Shown piece after piece: positions 25,229 through 33,305 of a stretch of 64,000 bases of DNA; position 1 is the stretch's first letter; every line of letters begins with the position of its first letter. Under the pieces are notes generated by a model that saw only the letters and a program-made list of their open reading frames with translations, was not told the DNA's origin and did not search any database. The stretch is taken from positions 123,392 through 187,391 of the forward strand of contig CAVSMB010000013.1 in NCBI GenBank assembly GCA_963728925.1, in the 5' to 3' direction. Made by a program: the position numbers and the translations under genes. The DNA comes from JBBPZA01 sp963728925. GTDB taxonomy: Bacteria; Actinomycetota; Thermoleophilia; Solirubrobacterales; Solirubrobacteraceae.

Positions 25229-25921
25229 TCAGTACACGTACCGATGGAGCGCCTCGGGATCGTGCACCGTCAGACGGCCCCGTCCCTGGGTCACCACGCC
25301 GGCCCGCTCGAGCACGGCGAGGAAGCGACTCGCCGACTCCCGCGAGGAGCCGGCGAGCTGGGCGATCTCCGCCTGAGTGGCGGTGACCACGCAGTCGCCT
25401 TCGCCGGGATGCTCGTCGCGGGCCCGCACGACGAGCTGCGAGAGCACCGTGGCGACGCGGCTCTGCACGGTCTGGAAGGACTGACGGGAGATACGCTCGT
25501 TGGCCTCACGCAGCCGGCGCCCGAGGGTGATGACGAGCTTGAGCGCGATGTCGTTGTTCTCGCGCAAGAAGCGCTTCATGTCGCCCGCGAGCAGGGCCAC
25601 GAGCTCAACGTCGTCAAGCGCCTCGACGGTCGCCGAGCGCGTTTCGTGGTCGAACATCGCGAGCTCGCCGAAGATGTCGCCCGGCCCGAACTGGGCGAGC
25701 GTGATGCTCCGCCCGTCGAGGTGCTCGCGGACCGCCCGGCAGTGCCCGGAGCGCACCACGTAGCACGTGTCGCTCTCGTCGCCCTCGCGGAACACGACCT
25801 CGCCGGAGTCCATCCGCCGGGGCACCGCGACCTCGGCGATCTGAGCCAGCTCGTCGAGTCCGAGCTCCTCGAACACCCCGACACGGGCCAGCAGCACGAC
25901 CGTCTCCTCCGTCGTCGCCAC
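25229..25921 (-). CDS. Crp/Fnr-family transcriptional regulator
   Basis: The 230-residue protein has a cyclic-nucleotide-binding jelly roll (about 10-125) with the phosphate-binding cassette FGELAMFDHETRSATVEA, a long dimer helix, and a C-terminal winged helix (TQAEIAQLAGSSRESASRFLAVLE). The FGELAMF..RSAT cassette suggests real cAMP-like ligand binding. There are no cysteines positioned for an Fnr cluster. GTG 25921 is the likely start, with TACCCA 6 nt before it on the minus strand; upstream sequence is low-complexity. It heads the unit with the NUDIX and ASCH genes. Confidence 0.85.
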   Translation of the reverse strand: MATTEETVVLLARVGVFEELGLDELAQIAEVAVPRRMDSGEVVFREGDESDTCYVVRSGHCRAVREHLDGRSITLAQFGPGDIFGELAMFDHETRSATVEALDDVELVALLAGDMKRFLRENNDIALKLVITLGRRLREANERISRQSFQTVQSRVATVLSQLVVRARDEHPGEGDCVVTATQAEIAQLAGSSRESASRFLAVLERAGVVTQGRGRLTVHDPEALHRYVY

Positions 25922-26317
25922 AGGGTATGGGTACCACAGCGGGAGGTCAGTCGAGGAACGTGGTCGGCCGCGCTCGGCGGAGCGGCGGAGTGCGGCGGTG
26001 TCGGCCGCGGTCTCGGGCGGTGGCGGGAGGCGCGTCGGTCTCGGCGATGGCAGGGTGCTCCGCGTGTATAGCTTCGCGCGAGGGGTAGGGAGGGGGCGAG
26101 CGGTCGCGGGAGGGGCCTTAACGTCACACACGTTCGCTCCGCGACATCCAGGGCTGACTTTGGGCCCCTATCGGACGCGTGGCGCGCCTTCGGTCTGTGG
26201 AGCGCGTCGAGGTTTGGGTTTCGGCCCTGAAACCGGAGCCGGGCCGAGACGGGTCCCGCGGCTTCCCCGCCGCAGCGCCCTCCCCCTCGTCAGATGTTGT
26301 AAACGCCGGCGGCGCCC
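25922..26317. other. 396-bp intergenic region
   Basis: No ORF with protein-like composition was found. GC content is high in the left half. A dyad AACGT-CACAC-ACGTT lies at 26120-26134, and a GTGTATAGCTT segment near 26062 offers weak -10-like sequence on the plus strand. The region separates two minus-strand units and so must hold the promoter of the Crp/Fnr unit at its left edge. A small RNA cannot be excluded. Confidence 0.5.
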
Positions 26318-27238
26318 TCACGGGACGAGCACGATCTTGCCCCGGGTATGGCGTTTGGCGAGCTCCGTGTACGCCTCGCGGACCTGGTCGAGCGGGTAGG
26401 TCCTCGCGATCGGGACCTCCACCTCGCCCGCGGCGACGAGCGCGGCCATCTCGGAGAGCGGCTCGGCGCTCGCGATCGCGTAGGTCCCCTGCGTCTGGAC
26501 GCCCTCGTGGCGCCCGGCCGCATCGAAGTCGATGATCGTGTCGACGCGCTCCGGAGCGACGCCCAGCTCGAGCGCGAGGTCGACGTACCCGCCACCGAAG
26601 GTGTCGATGAACGCGTCGACGGAGCCGTTGGAGGCTTCCCGGATGCGGTCGGCCTGGCCTTCGCCGTAGGCGACGGGGAGGATGTCGTGCGCGCGCAGCC
26701 ATTCGTGGTTGTCCTCGCCGGCAAGCCCGATCACCGTGGCGCCGGTGCGCCGGGCCAGCTGGATGGCGACCGAGCCGACGCCTCCGGCGGCTGCGGAGAC
26801 CACCACGGTCTCGCCGGCGTTCGGGGCGACGGCCCGAACGCTCGCGAGAGCCGCGAGGGAGACGACAAAGAGCGCACCCGCCACCTCCCAGCGCAGCTCC
26901 TCGGGCTTGGCGACCAGCTGCTCGGCCGGCACCGACACGAGCTCGGCGTGCGCCGCACGCTCGTCGGTCCAGCCGAGCACCGCGTCGCCGACCGCGAAGC
27001 CGCTGTCGCCGTCCGCGACGGCGGCGACCTCGCCGGCGAGGTCGGTGCCCTCCCCAGACGGGAAGGTCGCCGGCGCGCGCTCGTGGAAGGCGCCCTCGCG
27101 GATCGGGATCTCGCCCGGGTTCAGGCCCGTGGCGCGCACGCGCACCACGACGCGCCCCGGCTCGGGCTGGGGATCGTCGACCTCACGGACGTCGAGGACG
27201 TCGACCCCGCCGTACTCGTCGAAGCGCACCGCCTTCAT
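26318..27238 (-). CDS. quinone oxidoreductase-like zinc-independent MDR protein
   Basis: This 306-residue medium-chain dehydrogenase/reductase has a GroES-like N-terminal domain (MKAVRFDEYGGVDVLDVREV, GLNPGEIPIREG, PSGEGTDLAGEV) and a Rossmann domain with VVVSAAAGGVGSVAIQLARR. The structural-zinc cysteines of alcohol dehydrogenases are absent, so it belongs with the NADPH:quinone oxidoreductase / zeta-crystallin group. The substrate is probably a quinone or enone. It stands alone on the minus strand, 54 bp from the DUF4349 gene. Confidence 0.85.
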   Translation of the reverse strand: MKAVRFDEYGGVDVLDVREVDDPQPEPGRVVVRVRATGLNPGEIPIREGAFHERAPATFPSGEGTDLAGEVAAVADGDSGFAVGDAVLGWTDERAAHAELVSVPAEQLVAKPEELRWEVAGALFVVSLAALASVRAVAPNAGETVVVSAAAGGVGSVAIQLARRTGATVIGLAGEDNHEWLRAHDILPVAYGEGQADRIREASNGSVDAFIDTFGGGYVDLALELGVAPERVDTIIDFDAAGRHEGVQTQGTYAIASAEPLSEMAALVAAGEVEVPIARTYPLDQVREAYTELAKRHTRGKIVLVP

Positions 27239-27291
27239 CCAGTCACTCCTTGTCGTCGCCGTCCGTGGCGACTACCCGCGCCGGGGAACGG

Positions 27292-28386
27292 TTAGACCGC
27301 ATCGAGCGCAGACCGGCGCCGGCGGCGGCGCACCGCGCGGGTGGGGAGGCCGAGCGCGGCGGCTACGAGCGCCACCGGGAGCGCGACGGCGAGCGCGACG
27401 AGCAGCACGCCGAGCGTCACCGCGAGGATCCGCAAGGCGTCGCGCAGCGCGTCGTCGAGTCCCCAGCCCACCCCTGCCCCTGAGCCCGAGCCGTCCTTGG
27501 CCTCCACGGTGACGGAGACTCGGCTGAAGCTCGTGCGCTCGCGCAGTCCGCGCAGCTCTGCGCGCGCCCTGGCGACCTGCTTCGACGCGGTCCGCAGGCG
27601 CGAACGGATGCTCGCCGTCTCGTTCGGGCGCTCGGCCTTCGCGAGCCGGCGAAGCAGCGCCTCGCGCTCGGTGAGCGCGTCGGTCAGGCGCTCGCGCGGG
27701 GAGACGAAGGCGCCGGTCACGTCGGTCGAGGTCTGGTTGCGCGACTCGACGTCGGCGAGGCGCGACAATGCCGCGAGCGTCGGCTCGAGGCGCTCGGAGG
27801 GCACGCTCAGCTCGAAGCTCGCCCCGCCGCCGGAGCCGGCTCCCGAGGCGACGTTGGACGTGAGGACGACTCCACCCGCGCGGTCGGTCGCGCGCACCAC
27901 GCCCGCCGCCACCTCGTCGAACTTCTGCTCCGGTGCGCGGAGGGCAAGCGACGCCCGGCGCTCCACGCGCCGCGTCCGTCGCGCGGGCGCGGCCGGGACG
28001 TTCCCGGGAGCGGCCGAGCTCTCGGCCGGCTCGCTGGGCGCGCCGCCGGGCTGCGCGGTCTGCGACGACGGGGGCGATGAGTCGGTTCGGCCGCGCAGGG
28101 CCGAGGTGCCGATCACCGCCACGAGCACCAGCGTGGCCGCCACGGCGAGGGCGGGCAGCAGCGCGCGTCGCGACCGCCACGCCGGGCGGCCGCGCCTGTG
28201 AAAGCCGGCGGCGACACGCGCGTCAAGCTCCGCGGCGAAGGGGTCGGACGGGGCGGCGCGCACGGCGCGCACTGCGCTGACCAGCTCGGCGAGCTCGGCG
28301 TCGGCGCCGTCGCCGCGCAGGGCGGCGTCGAGCGCCTCGAGCTCGCGCGTCGTCTCCGCGGTCCGGGCGTCGTCACGGCGTGGCAT
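27292..28386 (-). CDS. DUF4349 membrane protein, probable anti-sigma partner
   Basis: A 364-residue protein with a short cytoplasmic N terminus (LDAALRGDGADAELAELVSA), a transmembrane helix (ALLPALAVAATLVLVAVIG), a Pro/Ser-rich linker, an extracytoplasmic DUF4349 domain with coiled coil (ERLTDALTEREALLRRLAKAE) and a C-terminal transmembrane helix (LAVTLGVLLVALAVALPVAL). Its gene overlaps the end of the ECF sigma factor gene by 14 bp, so the two should be translated together. I infer that it holds the sigma factor at the membrane and responds to an envelope signal. Confidence 0.8.
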   Translation of the reverse strand: MPRRDDARTAETTRELEALDAALRGDGADAELAELVSAVRAVRAAPSDPFAAELDARVAAGFHRRGRPAWRSRRALLPALAVAATLVLVAVIGTSALRGRTDSSPPSSQTAQPGGAPSEPAESSAAPGNVPAAPARRTRRVERRASLALRAPEQKFDEVAAGVVRATDRAGGVVLTSNVASGAGSGGGASFELSVPSERLEPTLAALSRLADVESRNQTSTDVTGAFVSPRERLTDALTEREALLRRLAKAERPNETASIRSRLRTASKQVARARAELRGLRERTSFSRVSVTVEAKDGSGSGAGVGWGLDDALRDALRILAVTLGVLLVALAVALPVALVAAALGLPTRAVRRRRRRSALDAV

Positions 28387-28903
28387 GGCAGGCCTTCCTC
28401 AGTCGTTGCACGGCGCGGTGCACGCGTGTGCCGGCGTTGGTCTCGCTCGTGCGCAGGACGCGGGCGAGCTCGGCGTTGGAGAGCCCGGCGAAGAACTTGA
28501 GCGCGACGAGCTCGCGATCGCGCGGGTCCAGCCCGGCAAGCGCCGTCCTCACGGCCGACCAGCGCAGCGCCGCCTCGGCTTGCTCCTCGGTCGAGATCGC
28601 GAGCGCGTCCCCGAGCTCGGCGTCGAGCGTCGCCGACCGGCCGCGGCGGCGCAGCTCGTCGAGCGCCGCGTTGCGGGCGATGCCGAACAGCCACGCCCGC
28701 TCGCTGCCCCGGCGCGCGTCGAAGAGGCGCCGGCGGCGGTAGGCGCGCTCGAAGGCCAGCGCGGTGACGTCCTCGGCCGCCTGGCGGTCGCGCAGCAGCG
28801 CTGCGACGTAGGCGTAGACGTCGTCGCGGGCGGAGCGGTAGAGCCCCTCGAAGCGGGTGTGCGCGTCCTCGGCGCGGGCCGCCATGGTCGTCGCCTGCGT
28901 CAC
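28373..28903 (-). CDS. ECF-type RNA polymerase sigma factor
   Basis: This 176-residue sigma-70-family protein has region 2 (FEGLYRSARDDVYAYVAALL, DRQAAEDVTALAFERAYRR, RAWLFGIARNAALDELRRR) and region 4 (LDPRDRELVALKFFAGLSNAELARVLRTSET). There is no extra C-terminal domain. GTG 28903 or ATG 28885 may be the start; GTG 28903 lies just after a TAGTAG box at 28908-28913. It is followed, with overlap, by the DUF4349 membrane protein, the usual sigma/anti-sigma order. Confidence 0.88.
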   Translation of the reverse strand: MTQATTMAARAEDAHTRFEGLYRSARDDVYAYVAALLRDRQAAEDVTALAFERAYRRRRLFDARRGSERAWLFGIARNAALDELRRRGRSATLDAELGDALAISTEEQAEAALRWSAVRTALAGLDPRDRELVALKFFAGLSNAELARVLRTSETNAGTRVHRAVQRLRKACHATP

Positions 28904-28945
28904 GCCCCTACTACGAGGGGACGCGCGAAGCGTCACAGCCGGCGG

Positions 28946-29659
28946 TCAGGCTTCGACCGACGCGGGGCTGAGCTGCTCGAAGAGCCGCGGGTCGTTGGTG
29001 ATCACCCCGTCGACCCCGAGCGCCTGCAGGCGGCGTATGCGTGCCAACTCGTCCACCGTCCACACGTACAGCTCGCCGCCGGCGGTGCCGACCGCCTTGG
29101 CCAGCCGCGGGGTGACCAGGCGCCAGTGGCACATCAGGGCGTCGATCTCCCCGGAGCGGATGGCCCGCGAGGCGCGCACCGGGAGCGCCTGCCGGGCGAC
29201 CTGCAGCAGCCCGAGGGCGGGGAGGATCGTGAACGGCGAGGCCGTGTAGTCGCGCCGCACGCGCGGGACCGACCAGCCGAGGCGGACGCCTGCCTCGCTC
29301 GCGCGGATGCGCGCGAGGCTGTCGCGGTAATGCGAGGAGATCAGCGTCCGCGCGAGCAGGTCGCGCTCGCGCAGCGCGTCGAGCACGCGCAGCTCGTAGC
29401 CCGGCAGCTTGAGGTCGACGTCGAGGTCGACGCCCTCGAAGGCGGGCGAGGCCAGGTGCTCCAGGCCCTCCTCCAGCGTTGGCCGCTCGCCCTTGGCCGC
29501 GGCCCCGTAGTCGTGCGCGAGCAGCAGGCGGTCGCCGCCGCGCTCGGGCAGCACGTCGAACTCGATCATGTCGACGCCGAGCGCGAGCGCCGCGTCGAAG
29601 CTCTCGGGCGTGTTGCCCGGCACGATCAGATCGGCGCCCTTGTGGCCGACCCGCTTCAT
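28946..29659 (-). CDS. glycerophosphodiester phosphodiesterase
   Basis: This 237-residue GDPD-family TIM-barrel enzyme hydrolyses glycerophosphodiesters to sn-glycerol 3-phosphate and an alcohol. Catalytic and metal-binding residues are visible in VGHKGADLIVPGNTPESF, MIEFDVLP and LLLAHDYG, with the terminal VDGVITNDPRLF block closing the barrel. There is no signal peptide, so it acts in the cytoplasm. Its ATG overlaps the glycosylase stop (ATGA, 29656-29659), so the pair is translationally coupled. Confidence 0.88.
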   Translation of the reverse strand: MKRVGHKGADLIVPGNTPESFDAALALGVDMIEFDVLPERGGDRLLLAHDYGAAAKGERPTLEEGLEHLASPAFEGVDLDVDLKLPGYELRVLDALRERDLLARTLISSHYRDSLARIRASEAGVRLGWSVPRVRRDYTASPFTILPALGLLQVARQALPVRASRAIRSGEIDALMCHWRLVTPRLAKAVGTAGGELYVWTVDELARIRRLQALGVDGVITNDPRLFEQLSPASVEA

Positions 29660-30432
29660 CGCTGACAGCCCTCGCACCAGTAGGTGCGGCGGTTGTCGTC
29701 GCCCTGGCCCCGGGCTCGGATGCGCCCGCCGCAGCGCGGGCAGGGGAGCCCCTGGCGCCCGTAGACGCGGCGGTGCTTGCTCTGGTCCCCGTTGGCCGCG
29801 GACTCCTGCATCTTGGGCCGCGTTTGCCGCACGATCCGCAGGGCCTCGTCGTCGCTGACCTTGCCCACCGGGCGCCACGGGTCGATCTCCGCCATCCAGC
29901 AGCCCTCGACCTTCCAGAGGTTCCCGATCCCGGCGAGGTTGCGCTGGTCGAGCAGCGCGTCGGCGATGCCCCGCGTCGGATCGTCGCCGCGCAGCCGCCG
30001 CAGGAAGGCCGTGGCGTCGAACTCGAGGGCAAGGATGTCGGGGCCGAGCGCGGCGAGGCGCCGGTCGAAGCGCGTCCGCGACTCGGTCATAAGCTCGAGG
30101 ACCGGGCCGTCGAACTGCACGACCTCGTGGTCAAGGGCCTCGAGCACCAGCCACGCGCGCCGCGGCGAGCGCCGCCACCGCCGCCCCTCGGGGTGGACGG
30201 CCCACGCGCCGGTCATGCGCAGGTGCGAGTGCAGCGTGAGGTCTCCGTCGAAGCGCAGGAAGAGGTGCTTGCCGTGGGCGCGCACGTCACGGACGGCGCG
30301 GCCGTGCAGGCGCTCGGGCCAGCGGTCCATGCGGTGACGCGGGTGCGGCGTGCGGACGACGTCGGGCACACGCCCCTCCAGCACCGGGCGGATGCGGTTC
30401 GCGGCGTAGTGGATGGTGTCGCCCTCGGGCAC
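29656..30432 (-). CDS. nei: Fpg/Nei-family DNA glycosylase (endonuclease VIII-like)
   Basis: The 258-residue bifunctional glycosylase/AP lyase starts VPEGDTIHYAANRI, so Pro2 and Glu3 are the catalytic residues. It has the helix-two-turn-helix DQRNLAGIGNLWKVEG and a C-terminal C4 zinc finger (CPRCGG ... CEGCQ). PEGDTI rather than PELPEV points to the Nei (oxidised pyrimidine) branch common in actinobacteria. GTG 30432 is certain because Pro2 must follow it; a TACCCT box 8 nt upstream suggests leaderless transcription. It is coupled to the GDPD gene. Confidence 0.9.
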   Translation of the reverse strand: MPEGDTIHYAANRIRPVLEGRVPDVVRTPHPRHRMDRWPERLHGRAVRDVRAHGKHLFLRFDGDLTLHSHLRMTGAWAVHPEGRRWRRSPRRAWLVLEALDHEVVQFDGPVLELMTESRTRFDRRLAALGPDILALEFDATAFLRRLRGDDPTRGIADALLDQRNLAGIGNLWKVEGCWMAEIDPWRPVGKVSDDEALRIVRQTRPKMQESAANGDQSKHRRVYGRQGLPCPRCGGRIRARGQGDDNRRTYWCEGCQR

Positions 30433-30440
30433 GTCGCAAG

Positions 30441-30446
30441 AGGGTA
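30441..30446 (-). promoter_or_regulatory. -10 box of the nei-GDPD unit
   Basis: TACCCT on the minus strand, 8 nt before the GTG at 30432, whose position is fixed by the catalytic Pro2. This makes the leaderless reading particularly firm here. Confidence 0.6.
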
Positions 30447-30524
30447 CGGCGGCGAGCCCTCGGCGGCGCCTCACGCCGATCGTAAGAAATCAACGCCCGA
30501 TGAGTTTGCGCGACAGCCGGCGCG

Positions 30525-30908
30525 CTACTCGCCCCAGAAGTCCTGGACGATCTCGCTGTCCGCTTCCACGTGCGGACCGAAGACGAGAACCTCGAGACCC
30601 TGTGGGCCCGCTTCGAAGGCTCGCGCGACGCCTGGACTCACCCGCACCGCGTCAAGCGGCGCGAGCTGCACCAGTTCGTCGTCGAGCTTGACGGCGCCCG
30701 AGCCCGCCAGGACGACGTAGATCTCCTCGGCCGTGCGGTGCCGGTGGGCGAACGCCTCGCGTTGCCCGGGCTTCACGATGAGGTAGGTCATGCCCGTCTG
30801 CTCGGCGCCCAGATCCGCACGCGCGAAGCGCGCCTCCTGGGTTTCCGAGAGTCCGTGCTCGACCGCCATGTCCTGCACGGCGCGGAGATTCTTCTTCGAG
30901 TAGCCCAC
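30525..30908 (-). CDS. cupin-domain protein
   Basis: This 127-residue single-domain cupin has motif 1 AFAHRHRTAEEIYVVLAGSG (two His and Glu as metal ligands) and motif 2 around DAVRVSPGVARAFEAG, and ends EIVQDFWGE. The N-terminal GYSKKNLRAVQDMAVEHG matches a family of small stress or sugar-isomerase-like cupins of unknown role, which supports GTG 30908 over the internal ATG. The metal and substrate are unknown. It is divergent from the CMD gene. Confidence 0.75.
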   Translation of the reverse strand: MGYSKKNLRAVQDMAVEHGLSETQEARFARADLGAEQTGMTYLIVKPGQREAFAHRHRTAEEIYVVLAGSGAVKLDDELVQLAPLDAVRVSPGVARAFEAGPQGLEVLVFGPHVEADSEIVQDFWGE

Positions 30909-30965
30909 GCGACGCGATGCTAGCCGGACCACCCTCTGGGCGTAGCTGCGAGCACGCATCGGCAC

Positions 30966-30971
30966 TAGGGT
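30966..30971 (+). promoter_or_regulatory. -10 box of the CMD gene
   Basis: TAGGGT, 7 nt before GTG 30979, without a Shine-Dalgarno in between. Confidence 0.5.
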
Positions 30972-30978
30972 TCGGGCC

Positions 30979-31539
30979 GTGGCCCACGCCCGCATCTCAC
31001 CGCTCCCGCCCGCCGAGCGCGACGAGCGCCAGCGCGAGCTGCTCGAGGCGATCGCCGCCGCCGGCGGCCCGCTGGCCGAGGCGAACATCTTCGCCACGCT
31101 CGTCCGCAATCCGTCGCTCTTCGAGCGCTGGCTTCCCTTCGGCGGGCGTCTGCTGCGTCGCAGCGGGCTCGCGCCGCGCGAGCGCGAGCTCGCGATCCTG
31201 CGCGTCGCGTGGCGCTGTCGCTCGCCCTACGAGTGGGGGCAGCACGTCGGCCTGGGCCGCGAGGCCGGGCTGGCCGGGGAGGAGATCGCCCGGGTCGCCT
31301 CGGACCTCGACCCGACGCTGTGGCCCGACGCGGAGGCCACCGTCCTGCGCGCGACCGACGAGCTGGTCGACGACCACCGCATCGGCGATGCGACGTGGGC
31401 GGCGCTCGCCGCTCGGCTGGATGAGGACCAGCTCATCGAGGTGCCGATGCTCGTCGGCCACTACGTCATGCTCGCGGGTGTGCTCAACTCCCTCCGGGTC
31501 GAGCCCGACGCGGGCCTGCCGGCGCTCGGCGAGCCCTGA
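30979..31539 (+). CDS. carboxymuconolactone decarboxylase-like (CMD/AhpD fold) protein
   Basis: This 186-residue protein of the CMD superfamily has the helix PREREL-AILRVAWRCRSPYEWGQHVGLGREAGL, in which the AhpD-type CxxC is replaced by CRSPYEWGQH, so a peroxidase function through a disulfide is unlikely. Many actinobacterial relatives are annotated only by fold. Its 3' end overlaps the convergent MFS gene by 79 bp. A -10 box at 30966 supports GTG 30979. Confidence 0.75.
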   Translation: MAHARISPLPPAERDERQRELLEAIAAAGGPLAEANIFATLVRNPSLFERWLPFGGRLLRRSGLAPRERELAILRVAWRCRSPYEWGQHVGLGREAGLAGEEIARVASDLDPTLWPDAEATVLRATDELVDDHRIGDATWAALAARLDEDQLIEVPMLVGHYVMLAGVLNSLRVEPDAGLPALGEP

Positions 31540-32705
31540 GCCGCGGGCCCCGGTGCGTCGCGCGGGAGGGTGAGCGCGAGCACCAGCCCGGCGAGCGGCA
31601 GCACGGCGATCAGCTCCATGACGGTCACGAGGCCGAAGCGGTCGGCGACCAGGCCCAGGAAGCTCGCCCACACGCCGCCGAGGCCGATGGCGAGGCCGAG
31701 GGTCACGCCGGAGGCCAGGCCGACGCGCCCCGGGAGGTACTCCTGGCCCATCACGACCGTCACGCTGAAGGTCGCGATGGTCACGCAGCCGACCGCGGCG
31801 AGGAGCGCAACGGCCGTCGCCGGGCCGGCGAGGAGGAAGAGCGCGAGCAGGGGGAGCTGGAGGACCATCGAGCCGATCAGCACCGGCCGGCGGCCGATGC
31901 GGTCGGCAAGCCGGCCGCCGACGATCGTCCCCACGGCGCCGGCGAGGAGCATCGCGGTGAGCGCCGCGTTTCCAAGCGCCTTGGACTCCCCGAGGTGGGA
32001 GACGAACCACAGCGGGACGAAGGTCTGCAGCCCGAAGTAGACCGCCGAGCGAGCGGTGATGGCGCCGCCCAGGCGCGCGAAGGGCCCCCACGCCGCGGGC
32101 GCCGACGGGTCGCCGGGCGCGCCGCCCTCGCCCGCCGGCTGAAAGCTGCGCAGACGCGGGACCTCGCGAGCGAGCAGCACGGCGACGGCCAGCGCGGCCG
32201 GAGCCACGACCAGGCTGCCCGGCAGCCCGAAGAGCAGCACGGCCGGGGTGACGAGGATCGGGCCGAGCGCGAAGCCGATGTTGCCGCCCAGGGAGAAGAG
32301 GCTCATACCTGTCGCCCGCCGCTCGCCCGAGACGTAGTTCGCGAAGCGTGCCGCCTCGGGATGGAAGGCCCCGACGCCGAAGCCGCTGACGGCGATGGCG
32401 GCGAAGGTCCCGGCGTAGCCGGGCATCACCCCGGCGAGGGCGATGCCCAGGCCGGCGACGGCCACCCCGCCGGGCATCAGCCACGGGAGCGAGACCTTGT
32501 CGGCCCAGGCTCCGAAGAGCGGCTGCACGATCGAGGAGCCGATGGTCGCCGCGAGCACCAGCGCGGCTGCGGCTCCGTAGGACCAGCCTCGGGCGGCGAT
32601 GAAGAAGGGCAGCAAGGCGGGCACCGCCCCCTGGCAGATGTCCGCGCACGTGTGACCGGCGGCGAGCGTGGTGAGCCCGCGCCGGTCGAGATCCGTCCGC
32701 GTCAT
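31461..32705 (-). CDS. MFS transporter, fosmidomycin-resistance (Fsr)-like
   Basis: A 414-residue, 12-helix MFS exporter. It starts RGLTTLAAGHTCADICQGAVPALLPF, a helix-1 pattern characteristic of the Fsr/drug-resistance group, and has the loop motif GAWADKVSLPWLM and GGRLADRIGRRPVL in the second half. Its ATG overlaps the stop of the upstream TetR gene (ATGA, 32702-32705), so it is very probably controlled by that repressor. A hydrophilic C-terminal tail of about 30 residues lies within the antisense overlap with the CMD gene, and may be dispensable. Confidence 0.85.
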   Translation of the reverse strand: MTRTDLDRRGLTTLAAGHTCADICQGAVPALLPFFIAARGWSYGAAAALVLAATIGSSIVQPLFGAWADKVSLPWLMPGGVAVAGLGIALAGVMPGYAGTFAAIAVSGFGVGAFHPEAARFANYVSGERRATGMSLFSLGGNIGFALGPILVTPAVLLFGLPGSLVVAPAALAVAVLLAREVPRLRSFQPAGEGGAPGDPSAPAAWGPFARLGGAITARSAVYFGLQTFVPLWFVSHLGESKALGNAALTAMLLAGAVGTIVGGRLADRIGRRPVLIGSMVLQLPLLALFLLAGPATAVALLAAVGCVTIATFSVTVVMGQEYLPGRVGLASGVTLGLAIGLGGVWASFLGLVADRFGLVTVMELIAVLPLAGLVLALTLPRDAPGPAAQGSPSAGRPASGSTRRELSTPASMT

Positions 32706-33268
32706 CGCGCGGCCACTCCGTCGAGCGCGAGGCGCACCACGCTCTCCCGCGCGCGCTCCGCCTCCCAGCGGTGGCCGACGCGAAGGTGGCGATAGGTGTG
32801 GCCGACGAGGTTCACGAGCACCATCGCGTCCTCGTCGGGATCCTGCGCGGCGAGCGAGCCGTCGGCGGCGCCGTCGCGCAGCAGGCGGGCGACCGCCTCG
32901 GTGAACGGAGGGCGGGTGAGCACGGAGCCCTCGCCGGGCTCGTGGAAGATCGCCTCGGCACGGCGGCCGAGCGCGTCGAACAGCTCGAGGTTGGCTTCGG
33001 AGATCTCGCATACGCCGCGCAGCGCGTCGGCGAGGCGATCGCGAGCGGCGCCTGCCGCGGTGAGCACGGGCCACAGCCGGGCGCGGTAGGCCGCCTCGAA
33101 CTCCTCGCGCAGCGCGGCGAGGATCGCCTCGCGCGTGGCGCCGCGCCGGTACAGCGTCATGCGCGAGAGGCCCGACTCCCGGGCGATGCGCTCCATCGTC
33201 GCCCCCTCCCAGCCGTGCTTGCCGGCTGCGCGGCGGGCCCCGTCGAGGATGCGGTCGTCCAGTGCCAC
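32702..33268 (-). CDS. TetR-family repressor of the adjacent MFS transporter
   Basis: The 188-residue TetR protein has an N-terminal helix-turn-helix (EGATMERIARESGLSRMTLYRRG) and a variable ligand domain. GTG 33268 starts directly before the first helix. An 18-bp imperfect palindrome lies 12 bp upstream (33280-33297), exactly where an autoregulatory operator is expected, and the downstream exporter is translationally coupled. I infer a ligand-induced efflux operon. Confidence 0.87.
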   Translation of the reverse strand: MALDDRILDGARRAAGKHGWEGATMERIARESGLSRMTLYRRGATREAILAALREEFEAAYRARLWPVLTAAGAARDRLADALRGVCEISEANLELFDALGRRAEAIFHEPGEGSVLTRPPFTEAVARLLRDGAADGSLAAQDPDEDAMVLVNLVGHTYRHLRVGHRWEAERARESVVRLALDGVAAR

Positions 33269-33279
33269 TGTTACAGCAC

Positions 33280-33297
33280 CGTATCATTATTGGTACG
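33280..33297. promoter_or_regulatory. probable TetR operator
   Basis: CGTATCATTATTGGTACG is an 18-bp imperfect palindrome (7 of 9 positions symmetric) in an AT-rich island between the TetR gene and the 3' end of the Lhr gene. It overlaps candidate -10 sequence (TACGGT on the minus strand, 9 nt before GTG 33268). Confidence 0.55.
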
Positions 33298-33305
33298 CCT
33301 GTGAT

